From the NCBI RefSeq assembly GCF_963576675.1, contig NC_088912.1:100655895-100719894 (forward strand): a stretch of 64,000 nucleotides of DNA. The letters run 5' to 3'. The notes below the pieces were generated by a model. That model was not told the DNA's origin. It did not search any database and saw only the letters and a program-made list of their open reading frames with translations. The position numbers and the translations under genes are program-made. How positions within the stretch are numbered: the stretch's first letter is position 1; each line of letters opens with the position of its first letter. The stretch is from Euphorbia lathyris. Its lineage: Eukaryota > Streptophyta > Magnoliopsida > Malpighiales > Euphorbiaceae. Positions 1 through 8,884 of the stretch are shown in pieces.

Positions 1-60
1 TGTTTTACATACCAGAGTTTGTGACGAGTTGGACTTTGGTATGGTTGTTCATGCTTGTCA
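1..60 (+). pseudogene. Fragment of LINE RNase H domain (repeat of 14750-14900 and 21600-21760)
   Basis: This short piece matches the better preserved copy at 21600-21795, which reads as the RNase H-like (RVT_3) tail of an L1-type LINE. It runs off the left window edge and is cut at 61 by a hAT-like insertion; the interrupted sequence resumes at 793. It is far too short to function. Confidence 0.45.
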
Positions 61-61
61 G

Positions 62-792
62 CAGGGGCGTAGACTGGGATGACCCCTCCGCTCACCGGAA
101 CCACCTTGATCCTCGGTAGTTTCCGTCTCCTGTCGCAAGCTTTTTTTTTGCGTGGGTGTTGAATTAGCCCTCCAAGATGACCTATTAATTATTAGGCTTG
201 TCCAAAATTTAAAATTTCAATATTATGGTCTATTAGGTACTTTATAAATCTAAATTTCTAATTTTTTTTCTCTGTTAGGCCTCTTTAAATACGAATTTCT
301 AATTTTTTGGACTCATTAGGTCTCTCTAAATTCAAATTTCTTTTTTGTTTTTGCTTGTTAGGCATCCCTAAATCAAAATTGCTAATTTTTGGGGTCTGTT
401 AGTTCTCTCTAAGTCCAAATTTATATTTTTTTTTTCCTGTTAGGTCTCTCTAAATCCAAATTTCTAATTTATTTTTCCTGTTAAGCCCTCTTTAAATCTA
501 AATTATTATTTTTTTGGTCTAGAAAACCCTCTCAAATCAATTTTTTTTTACCTGTTTGGCTCTCCCTAAATCTAATTTTTTTACATGTTGGGACTCGTAA
601 ATGAAATCTAGCTTAATTTTGAAAAATTGTACATTAATACTTAAAAATTGATTCTTGGCCATTGAAATTATAACGCGCATATATATATAAAAACAAAAAA
701 AGTTGAACAACTTCGATTTAGCAAATTTTTTTTTTTAACGAATGCACATGTAAAATCGACCTTCCAACTGAGTAATCATAAATTTGCCACTA
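62..792 (+). mobile_element. Non-autonomous hAT-like element with internal tandem repeats
   Basis: The element starts CAGGGGCGTAG and ends with the complement of TAGTGGCA. It is flanked by near-identical 8-bp duplications, CTTGTCAG (54-61) and CTTATCAG (793-800), the TSD length of hAT elements. The uninterrupted target is seen in the duplicate at 21740. About 205-590 holds roughly eight to nine degenerate 45-50-bp repeats built on 'ttaggtctctctaaatc' followed by a T-rich run. A related copy lies inverted at 21941-22558. It has no coding capacity. Confidence 0.75.
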
Positions 793-800
793 CTTATCAG

Positions 801-1281
801 AATATTTTTAGAACAGGGTGTTCGGGTGTTTTATATCAAGATGCAAGATAATATAGTTGTTCATACGTTTGCTAAATAGTTTTTCTTCTCGGCCTAATTC
901 CAATTTGTGAACCTCAGCTTCTCCGTTTGTGAGATCCGTGGTTGAATCTGATGAAATCATTAATTCTGATTAATACAATTCTCCTTAGCTGATAAAAAAC
1001 AACCCAATTAAATATTATAATCTAATATATTTCTGTGCTATAAATAAAGTTTCAATCTCAATCATAATTATTTCTTTGTTAATTTTTTTTTTTGTTGTTG
1101 TTTAATTAAGGTATGCGGGTCCATGTTACATTAATGGTTTATTTTTTTTTTTTTAAGTAATAATAATTGATCTCTCAATAATGATAACAACAATAATAAT
1201 TGATCTAATATGTATTATCAATTTCATCACGCATTATCGAATATAGTAATAATAATTGATTTATATTTAATTTAATAATCG
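801..1281. other. AT-rich intergenic DNA of the duplicated unit
   Basis: No gene is visible. The stretch is shared with 14960-15179, 18994-19100 and 21800-22860, including the marker 'ggtatgcgggtcc' (about 1113 and 19071). It contains small ATT/AAT runs and poly-T tracts. Confidence 0.6.
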
Positions 1282-1399
1282 GGATGTAGTTTAAAATCGG
1301 GTGAGAATTTTAATCGTAAACTCATAAAGATTACTAACTTCTGATGCTAAACTCGAAAGTTGGAAAGAACCCAAATAAGGATGAAACATTGGCTCTAAT

Positions 1400-2069
1400 C
1401 AGGGGCGAATCCAGGATTTCTCCTCCATGGGGGCAAACAATACGACTAAAATAATTTTTATCCAAAAAATGATAATTATAGAAAACCAGGGATCAAAGCT
1501 CAAGTTCAAGTAAAATAGTAGCAGAAATATCAAATCAAAATTCAAGTAGGAGCAAAAAAATACCAATGCAGAGAGGCAAAGATCGGAGATGGAGTGCTGG
1601 ACCAACGATCCTATTACGGAGGGATTGGCTGTCGATTTTGATTTAATCTTACTTAGGATTAGGGATTTCAATTTAGGCTTAAGAAGAAAGAGGAATGGAG
1701 GAAGAAGAACTAAAGAGATTAAAAAGAGTAAGAGAGATCGATGGTTTGTTTTAGGACCTATTTAGTTTTACATTTAAATATTTACTTTTTTTTATTTTTT
1801 TTATTTTTGTTGAAAATAAAACGACATAGTTCTAATTAAATAAAACGACGTTGTTTTGCTTTAAAACATAATTAAAAAAATAAAAACAAAATATTAAATT
1901 TAAAACCATTCTCCATCCTCAATTATAAAACGAGTAAACTCTAAACCTCTATTGATGAAGGTGGGCAAAACTCTAAAACTTTAAAATTAGTACCTGGATT
2001 TAAAAAAAAAAAATACAAATGTCAGTGGGGGCAACTGCCCCCACTGTCCCCATGCTGGATTCCCCCCTA
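1400..2069. mobile_element. Non-autonomous hAT-like element (670 bp)
   Basis: The inverted ends are CAGGGGCGAATCCAG and the complement of its partner TAGGGGGGAATCCAG. The flanking 8-bp direct repeats GCTCTAAT (1392-1399) and GCTCCAAT (2070-2077) differ at one base. The length and TSD fit a hAT MITE or deletion derivative. It is nested inside the solo LTR at 1282-2679. A 90-codon minus-strand ORF inside has no recognisable domain and is not called. Confidence 0.8.
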
Positions 2070-2328
2070 GCTCCAATGGAGGCTATTATGTTAATTCATT
2101 CAAAGTTGTATATCATTACAAAAAGAGGAGCTTATATACTCCATCTAAATATCGAGGGAAAAGACTAAAAGCCATTGAATAAGGTTTCTAGCATAACACA
2201 CTAGTTAGGGAAGAAAATAACTATGACAACTCAGTAATTAAATGGGGGTGGCAAAACAGTAAATAGGGGTGTAGCAGAAATAGTCTCCAACAACAAGAAC
2301 TTGGTGAAAAAGTATTCTCCAGGTGGGG

Positions 2329-2580
2329 TACCCTTCGCGTGGACCTCTTCACGCCTCGCGTGGTTGAGCTTCTGAGTTTGGTGGCTCGTACTGGCGAATC
2401 TCACGTGTGGCGTTCCTAGGAGTACGTCCCGCGTATGTGGCCTCCTGGACAGACTTCCCTCCGGATGTTGGTTCCACGCTCCACGCATAAGGAGGCACGC
2501 CCCGCGTGGATGAGCTACTGGACTTTCCTTCGGAAACAGGGCTCTCCACGCTCCGCGCACTAGGAGGCACGCCCTACGTG
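2329..2580. promoter_or_regulatory. Four pairs of 13-bp GC-rich dyads in LTR U3
   Basis: Members start at 2329 and 2350, 2402 and 2423, 2475 and 2496, and 2547 and 2568, so each pair has a 21-bp repeat. The best preserved is CACGCCCCGCGTG at 2496-2508 (arms CACGC and GCGTG, centre CCC). In LTR orientation (minus strand) they lie upstream of the likely promoter ('agtatataagctcc', near 2130). That they are binding sites or hairpins is inference. Confidence 0.6.
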
Positions 2581-2684
2581 CTATGCTGGTTGCCTTTGCT
2601 CTCGTCTTCCGTGGATGGCTCTCCTCGGGTTTTGTCTCTTGGTTCCGGACTCATACTCGATGGAAGGATGCCCTCATCAAATCG

Positions 2685-3245
2685 AATATCGATTCAGTTA
2701 TTTCGTGAAAATATTGATTTAATCGAAGATAAATCCAAGTTTATATATAAATAAAAATAATAATAATAAATAATAATAATAATAAACTATTATTAGATCT
2801 TAACAATCTAATTCAATATAATAAACTTATCTCCTATTTATATTTTATAATAATAATATTTATTGGTTGGAAATTTTAAAAAAAAAAAATTTGTTTATAT
2901 TATATGTTGTGTTTTAAAAATCGGTTCAGATGGTAGTTTACGTGGGAAATTTTACAGTACGGCCTCAATTTCTTCAAATCAATGTTATAAACGATTTTTG
3001 GACATCTAAACGGCTCCAAACATACCCAAATAATTCCTTTAAAAAACTGATTTTATGAAGTTTATATTATTTTTTTTTATCAATTTTAAATAACCTAAAT
3101 CTAAAAGAAAGATCTAAAACTATTAAATGGTAGTTGGAGATCCTCACTGCCCAACTAGAGTTAGTATCTTATCTTCATCATATACAGGCCAATGAAGTTG
3201 AAAGTTGATGTGTTCTACTTACCTAAACTTTATGAATTATTATTA
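2685..3245. other. AT-rich 5' region of BAHD gene A, shared with unit B
   Basis: This upstream DNA matches 23975-24750 in front of BAHD gene B, including ATT runs and the block 'gatttttggacatctaaacggctcc' with its diverged partner near 24330. No other gene is visible. It probably contains distal promoter sequence, but no defined element can be supported. Confidence 0.5.
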
Positions 3246-3619
3246 GTCTTAATACATCATTTCTTCCTGAAGCTGTCTAAAATGGTTGATTGGTATAATT
3301 CTCTGAACTAATATAAAATATTAAGTTAGTCTTCAATTCACCACTCAGTTACAAAAAAAGTAAGTTAAATGCGGAAAATATATTGCACGCGTCTTAAAAA
3401 AATAAAACAATCAAGATTGGAGTATTAGGTTGTAATATTAGAGAATACATGGTTTATAGTTGAGCAAGCATTATTTTTTTGCAACCTAGTGACTAATTGA
3501 TTACCTTTTACGCAAGTTTAGAGGGTTAACTGAACATTTTATGTAAATTCACGTGGCTATCAGGATACTTTGAAAGAATTTTTTTGGACAAGTCCAAGGG
3601 ACTAATGATGTATTAAACC
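3246..3619. mobile_element. Mutator-like MITE in the promoter region of BAHD gene A
   Basis: The inverted ends are GTCTTAATACATCAT and the complement of ATGATGTATTAAACC. It is flanked by a 9-bp duplication TTATTATTA (3237-3245 and 3620-3628), though the target is itself ATT-rich. It belongs to the same family as 13313-13816, sharing the core 'ttaaatgcggaaaat'. Gene B has an uninterrupted TTA tract at the corresponding place, so this insertion postdates the duplication. It ends 96 bp before the start codon. Confidence 0.75.
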
Positions 3620-3678
3620 TTATTATTATTATTATTATTATGCCTGTACTTTTATGGACAAGAATTGAACTCAAGCAA

Positions 3679-3686
3679 TTATATAA
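3679..3686 (+). promoter_or_regulatory. Putative TATA box of BAHD gene A
   Basis: The sequence 'tatataaa' lies about 30 bp before the ATG, in a block conserved with gene B ('aataatataaatagg' near 24845). If used, it implies a very short 5' UTR, so transcription could instead start from an element further upstream. Its position relative to the ATG is conserved between paralogues. Confidence 0.4.
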
Positions 3687-3715
3687 ATTGTTAATCCACA
3701 ATTCAACTACAAGTC

Positions 3716-5131
3716 ATGGCAACTAGTTATAACTATTCTCTTAAGATGCTTGAAATGTGTCGAGTTACTCCATTCACCAACTCATCAACACCTCTTGATG
3801 AGTTATCTCTCCCTCTTACATATTTTGATATGTTTTGGGCTAACATATTCCCTATAGAGCGGATATTTTTCTACCAACTCGGCCAAGACGAGTCAACTCA
3901 CACTTTCTTTAACTCGGTATTACTTCCTAAACTTAAGCATTCTCTTTCCCTCACTCTAACCCATTTTCTTCCAATAGCAGGACATATCATATGGCCCGTC
4001 GGTACAGAGAAACCATCCTTCCTCTACACTCCAAGCGACGGGGTTTCATTCATCGTTTCTGAGTCTAACTCGGACTTCAACCGTCTGAGTCAGAATGAAA
4101 TGCAGGAAGCAATAGCTTTACATCCATATGTCCCCGAGTTACCGGTTTCCGACTCGAAAGCCGCCATTATCGCTTTTCAAATAACGTTTTTTCCGGATCA
4201 AGGTTACTCTATAGGCATGCGTTTTCAACACGCAATGTTTGATGGAAAAAGCATAGCCATGTTTATGAAATCATGGGCGCATATATGCAAACATAATTAC
4301 GATGAGACAACATTGTTACCAGTTGAGCTAACTCCTGTTTTTGATCGAACAATTGTTGATGAGCCACAAGGATTGGGAATGTTTTACTTGAAAAATATGT
4401 TTTCAAGTTCGGATTCAAACCCCAGAAGCTTAAAACCTCCACAAGTAATAAGGGATATGGAAAACTTAGTACGAGCGAACTATGAGCTTTCGCGACAAGA
4501 CATAACCAATCTCCGACAGAAAATTGTTTCTCAGCAAAACCAAAAAGAAGAAGAAGATTCAAAGCGTATGCATTTGTCATCATTTGTTCTTTCCTATGCT
4601 TATCTAATAGTAACCATTGTTAAAGCAAAACATTTGGAAAGAAAAGGAAAAGTGGGATTCGGGTTTTCAGCCGAATGTAGATCCCGTTTGAACCCTCCAT
4701 TACCGACGAATTACTTTGGAAACTGTGTGGTCGGAAGCTTAGGATTTGTCGATACAGAAACAATCCTTGACAAAAATGGGACTGCCTCCGTCGCCAATGA
4801 GCTTAGCGAGATGATAAAAGGGTTAGAGACAAGAGTGAAGAACATGAGTGTTGAACGAGAAATTGAAAATATTTTGAAATGGAAAAACATTGAGGAGGTT
4901 GCTGATGTTGTGATCGGAGTTGCCGGGTCACCTCGGTTTGATATTTATGGAACAGATTTCGGATGGGGGAAGCCGAAGAAAACACAAGTTGTATCGATAG
5001 ATAGGAATGTATCGATCTCTATGGCTGAGAATAGAGATTCAAATGGAGGATTGGAGATTGGTTTAGCTTTGAAGAAGAGTGAAATGGAGATGTTTGCTTT
5101 TCTATTTGCTAATGGGCTTAAATATATGTAA
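3716..5131 (+). CDS. BAHD acyltransferase, malonyltransferase-like (copy A)
   Basis: This 471-residue single-exon protein is close to the usual BAHD length. The acyl-CoA transferase motif HXXXD is present as HAMFD (residues 172-176) and the structural DFGWG motif at 414-418. The clade-typical YFGNC is at 333-337, and 'LPLTYFDMFW' (32-41) is typical of the anthocyanin/phenolic-glucoside malonyltransferase branch. Known members transfer malonyl or other acyl groups from CoA to sugars of flavonoid or phenolic glucosides in the cytosol; the real substrate cannot be read here. All motifs are intact and the frame is open. The ATG is the first in frame and matches copy B, about 85-90% identical by eye. 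An AATAAA-like signal follows near 5194. Confidence 0.92.
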   Translation: MATSYNYSLKMLEMCRVTPFTNSSTPLDELSLPLTYFDMFWANIFPIERIFFYQLGQDESTHTFFNSVLLPKLKHSLSLTLTHFLPIAGHIIWPVGTEKPSFLYTPSDGVSFIVSESNSDFNRLSQNEMQEAIALHPYVPELPVSDSKAAIIAFQITFFPDQGYSIGMRFQHAMFDGKSIAMFMKSWAHICKHNYDETTLLPVELTPVFDRTIVDEPQGLGMFYLKNMFSSSDSNPRSLKPPQVIRDMENLVRANYELSRQDITNLRQKIVSQQNQKEEEDSKRMHLSSFVLSYAYLIVTIVKAKHLERKGKVGFGFSAECRSRLNPPLPTNYFGNCVVGSLGFVDTETILDKNGTASVANELSEMIKGLETRVKNMSVEREIENILKWKNIEEVADVVIGVAGSPRFDIYGTDFGWGKPKKTQVVSIDRNVSISMAENRDSNGGLEIGLALKKSEMEMFAFLFANGLKYM

Positions 5132-5789
5132 GCTTAATTTAAATTTATAGTTAGATAATTAATTCTAGCTTATTGTATCAGTTGAATTCAAAAAATAAAA
5201 ATAACTTGCAAGCATTATTTTTCATTTTAATGAAGTATGGTATTCATCTTTGTATGTTTTTAATAAAAATAAAAACCTATTTACATAACGAGTGATCAAA
5301 CATAAAATGTGAAAGGATCACTTTTAGTAGAGAATCAAAATTCATCAGCGAACAATTCTCAAAGTTTGCACCGAGTGGAAGATAATCTTTTGTCTCTATT
5401 TCTCTATATCCATATGTGTTCCTCGTACAAACTAAATGGGTGTTTGATTGCTCATTTTCATGCTCATGTTTGCATTTTCATTTTAAAAGGATGAGTTTTA
5501 GGTGTTTAGTTACCTTTTACATATGAAAAGTAGCCTTTTACTAAAGCAGGTAATTCCTACTTTTTGAAAAAACAGTTTTTTCAAACAGCAAACAATAAAT
5601 TGTAATGTAAACATCAAATAGCAACAACAACAGCAAACAGTAGGTAAAACAAACGGGTCACAAAAGTCTGCGATTTTAGTATGTGGATAGTTATGGAACA
5701 CACAATATATATTATTTTAAATAAATGAGAACTTGTTTTGTGTGTGAGGCATCTGCTAAAAGGTAGAAGGGAAAATACCATTTACTTTT
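5132..5789. other. 3' flank of BAHD gene A, shared with unit B
   Basis: Blocks match 26301-26410 and 27115-27360 downstream of gene B, for example 'ttataggttagataatt'-like DNA just after the stop and 'acacaatatat(atta)' near 5700. It probably includes the 3' UTR. No further gene is supported; the short ORFs here have no domain. Confidence 0.55.
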
Positions 5790-6305
5790 TGATACGGATA
5801 GGTTTCTGGACGAGTTAGTTTTCACTACAAGAAAAACATGGAATACTAGCGGAATTCTCCAGCGGAATTAATTCCGCTGTGATCACCGACGGAATAGCAG
5901 CGGAATGGTTTCCACTGCTAATCACCAGCGAAACAGCAGCGAAATTTTAAAACCGCCCCTGATTTTAACTCGTAACAGAGGAACTGTTGGTATTTATTTC
6001 CGCTGGAGATAGCACCGACCAATTTTATAATTTACTACGGAATTCCACTTGTAATAAAAAAAATTAAAAAAAAATTAAATGAAATATTTTGGATTAGCGG
6101 GAAAAGTAAAATTATTCCCCCCTTTTATTTTCCCTGCTCTTTCTTTTTCATTGTGAACGATATAACTGACCTCTTTCCCTCTCAAAAACCCTTCCTCTCC
6201 TCTTTCTCTCCCAAACACCCCTCTCCTCTTTCTCTCTCAATTAAAACCAGCCACCCCTCTCATCTCTTGCAACTTCATATGGCAAGAACCACCCTCAATT
6301 CTAGA

Positions 6306-6873
6306 TGTGGAAGTTTTCGATTTTGACGGTCCCTTTGACCAGGCCACCTCGCTTGGGCATGCTGAGATCAATATTTTGAAGCACACGTCAATAGAACTGG
6401 CAGACATGTGGATCTCTCTAGAGGAGAATGTTTCTCTGTCTTCTCAATCAAAACTACACTTCAGAATCATTTTAGACAATAACAAAGGTGTTGAAATGAT
6501 TGAGTATTTAAGAAGAATGAGAAGGAAGTCAGGAAGAAGGTGAACATACCATTGTTTGCTTAATCTAAATTATAGTATAATGGGAACATGCTTATTACGT
6601 AGTTCAACTCATTTATTCTAACGACAGATTATTCTCCTTAACATTTGTGCTTGTGAATGATGGGCATCCATCATTGTAATTAGAATAGTTTTTCCCTTTA
6701 ATGTTTTTAACGACAATACTTATATCTTATTGATTCTAGGGATATTTTGAAGTTGAATCTACCATCATCCACCTCATAAGAACTCAACATTCCAGAAATT
6801 ATTTGGGGTGCCACCAGAACAGTTTCTTATCAATGCCTTTACTTGCCAGTTGAAGAGGAAAATGCCTTTGCAG
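6306..6873 (+). pseudogene. Captured exons of a C2 and GRAM domain protein gene
   Basis: Exon 1 (about 6306-6539) encodes 'VEVFDFDGPFDQATSLGHAE', recognisable as the C2 region of plant C2-GRAM proteins such as Arabidopsis At1g03370, and ends AAG|GT. Exon 2 (about 6743-6873) encodes 'FQKLFGVPPEQFLINAFT' and '..KRKMPLQ', the start of the following GRAM region, and ends CAG|GT. The intron between them begins GT and ends AG (6540 to about 6742). So genomic DNA, not cDNA, was captured, with exon order kept. The rest of the gene is absent, making this a transduplicated fragment. The assignment rests on family recognition without a search. Confidence 0.65.
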
Positions 6874-7930
6874 GTACTACTATGAGCTATTACATGAAAA
6901 CACAAGGAAACTGCTATTTAAATTACGATAATGACTCTTTTAAGATAATCATGCACAATCAATTGTAAGTTCTCTTATGTTCAACCTGCCAATATTAATA
7001 GGAGTTTGGTGTATGGTCTCCCTTACCATGTGGACTCATTTATGAGTTAGGATCTAGAGTTGACATCAATAAATGGAATTAAAATCACATTTTGTTTGCA
7101 CATGTTTACATATGCTATAGCTAGAATATGTGAATAAAAGGTTATTGGTGTGATCATCTTATGAGATATTCATGTTCTATTTTTTTAGTAATTCTGGAAA
7201 CAGAACTCTGCTTGACTAGGGCAAGAAGGTCTAGTTCTGTTATAAGGTCTTTGAGGTCTAGTTCGGTTTTTTTATTATCAATTTTAAGGTCTTTTTGATT
7301 GATTATTAATGGGCGCATGGTGTTTGCATGTAATAAAATATAAACAAGTAGTGACACTGAGATTTGATTTGGTGTGTATGTGCATGTGATGAACCATTGG
7401 TTAAAACTAATCGACTTTATGTTTGACAGTGACTGATGGTTTTTGAAAGGTTAGTCAATAGTCGGAGTTCAGTCAGTAATCAAAGGGTGCAAGAGCTATA
7501 GAGGCGGATGCGGATTCAGTCCAAGCTAAGATGGGTATATATTATCACATACAGATTGAGGTGCCCATACTTATTTTAATTCATGGATTGAGGTATACAT
7601 TATCATGTTGGGATTATTAACGCCCAACTTATTTTCCTTATAATATGTACTTGTTTGCACAAACTTTTGTGACATGGATTGTTTAGCTTCTCTCAATTTA
7701 TGGCAGGAATTGAGTGTTAAGGGGAAGTGATTGGCAGAGCATATCTATTTATAAGTCCTTATTAGGTGGTCTAGAGCAGACAGGAATTATGTGTTCAAGG
7801 CCATAAAAATCATGAGTTGTAATTGTATGAATAATAAGACTCAAATTTGTACATATATCATATACGAGTTCCCTTCAATCCAAATAAATATTGACTAATT
7901 AAAAAAATAATTTTTTTTCAATTTTGAATA
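6874..7930 (+). other. Interior of the CACTA element without recognisable gene
   Basis: The DNA between the captured exons and the right subterminal repeats is AT-rich and holds only short ORFs. It may be intron sequence of the captured gene or remains of transposase DNA; nothing decides this. Confidence 0.4.
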
Positions 7931-8884
7931 TTAATCACGACGGAGAATGGTCGGAAATTTCTGTCGGAAATATTCACCGGCCAAATTGGGGTCGGTAATA
8001 GTTGGTCGGTGTTTGAAATTTACCAGCGGAATCTTCCGACCCAATTTTGGTCGGTGCAGATCTCCGACGGAAAGAGATTTGTGGTCGGTATGCGGTACCA
8101 GCGAGCCCTTTACTAGCGGAATACAATCCGCTGTTAATCCGTCGGTAATGTTGATTTCCGACGAAATTTGGCGAATCACCGACGGAATATTCAGCTGGGA
8201 AAACGTGTTTTTCTTGTAGTGTTTGATCATAAACTAACAAAGAAGATTTTTCCCGAGCTAAATTATCCTAAGTTTTACAGACTTAACCGTAGGAAATCAT
8301 AGATCCCCAATTGTTGAAGGTTGAAAACCTTAACAAAGCTTCACAAAGAAGAAGATAAAACTTATATTGATTAAAGTTCTATTTCCTTATAAAGAAATGA
8401 GCTTATATAGCTCTCTCTAAATGTAAAAGACATAATTAACCTAACTAGGGTTACAAATAATAAAGAATAATAGAGTGGAATAGGAATGAAATGCCAAAAT
8501 GACACTTATGGAATTAAGACTAAAGGACAAACAATAAGGTTAAAACTACATAATTGTAAATAAAAGAGGTAAGGAATTGGGGTAGACTTGGTCCCCTTGT
8601 CCCTTAGCCTTGTGTGTCTTTTTCTTAGGCTGAAAAGCTTATTCATCGTCGCTAAAAATCAATATTCTGTCGCTGAAAGGAAACACTTTGTCACTAAAAT
8701 GGAAGCCAGTCACAAAGCTCCTTCTGGGCAAGAGCAGCACCACACGACGTGTGGAATGTCGCACACCATGTGGGGGCAGATCTGGCCAATTTTGGCCATT
8801 ATCCCCACACGTCTGATCTCACCTCATGACTCGTCCGATTCCTTTTTGTCGCAACTCGAACTCTTGAGGAAATGATATGCATCA

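Larger units (their letters stand above)
1282..2679 (-). mobile_element. Solo LTR, family P, interrupted by a hAT-like element
   Basis: On the minus strand the LTR begins TGATGAGGGCATCC (at 2679) and ends at 1282, where the expected CA has become CC. A perfect 5-bp duplication AATCG flanks it (1277-1281 and 2680-2684). Without the nested hAT insertion it is about 720 bp. It is related to the solo LTR at 28051-28748 and to the LTR pair of the 5790-12848 element, mainly at its ends and in the U3 'tgccacccc' region. Positions 2329-2580 hold four pairs of 13-bp GC-rich dyads 21 bp apart. The short ORFs here are artefacts of these dyads. Confidence 0.8.
5823..8221 (+). mobile_element. CACTA (En/Spm-like) transposon that captured host exons
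   Basis: The termini are CACTACAAGAAAAAC and, inverted, GTTTTTCTTGTAGTG, flanked by a 3-bp TTT duplication (5820-5822 and 8222-8224); this is diagnostic of CACTA elements. Subterminal zones (5845-6030 and 7935-8200) carry repeated 'agcggaat' and 'ccgacggaat' motifs in both orientations, as expected for transposase binding regions. At 2.4 kb with no transposase frame it is non-autonomous. It contains two exons of a C2/GRAM-type gene (separate entry). Confidence 0.85.
5790..8884 (-). repeat. 3' LTR of family P element, split by a CACTA transposon
   Basis: The LTR parts are 5790-5822 and 8225-8884. The latter matches the 5' LTR from 'gatccccaattgttgaagg' (8305) to 'ttgaggaaatgatatgcatca' (8884), the partner being 11702-12848. 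A purine-rich stretch, 'aagagagagtgaa' on the minus strand just past 8884, fits a polypurine tract. A TATA-like 'tatataag' (minus strand) lies near 8405. Two 13-bp dyads are at 8741-8774. Confidence 0.75.

Noticed and set aside
2231..2754. Overlapping ORFs of 73-109 codons on both strands
   Set aside because: They arise from the GC-rich dyads of a solo LTR; no domain, and open frames on both strands reflect the composition.
4263..4583. Minus-strand ORF of 106 codons inside BAHD gene A (and 25504-25752 in gene B)
   Set aside because: Antisense shadow; the minus-strand frame is shorter in copy B and has no domain.
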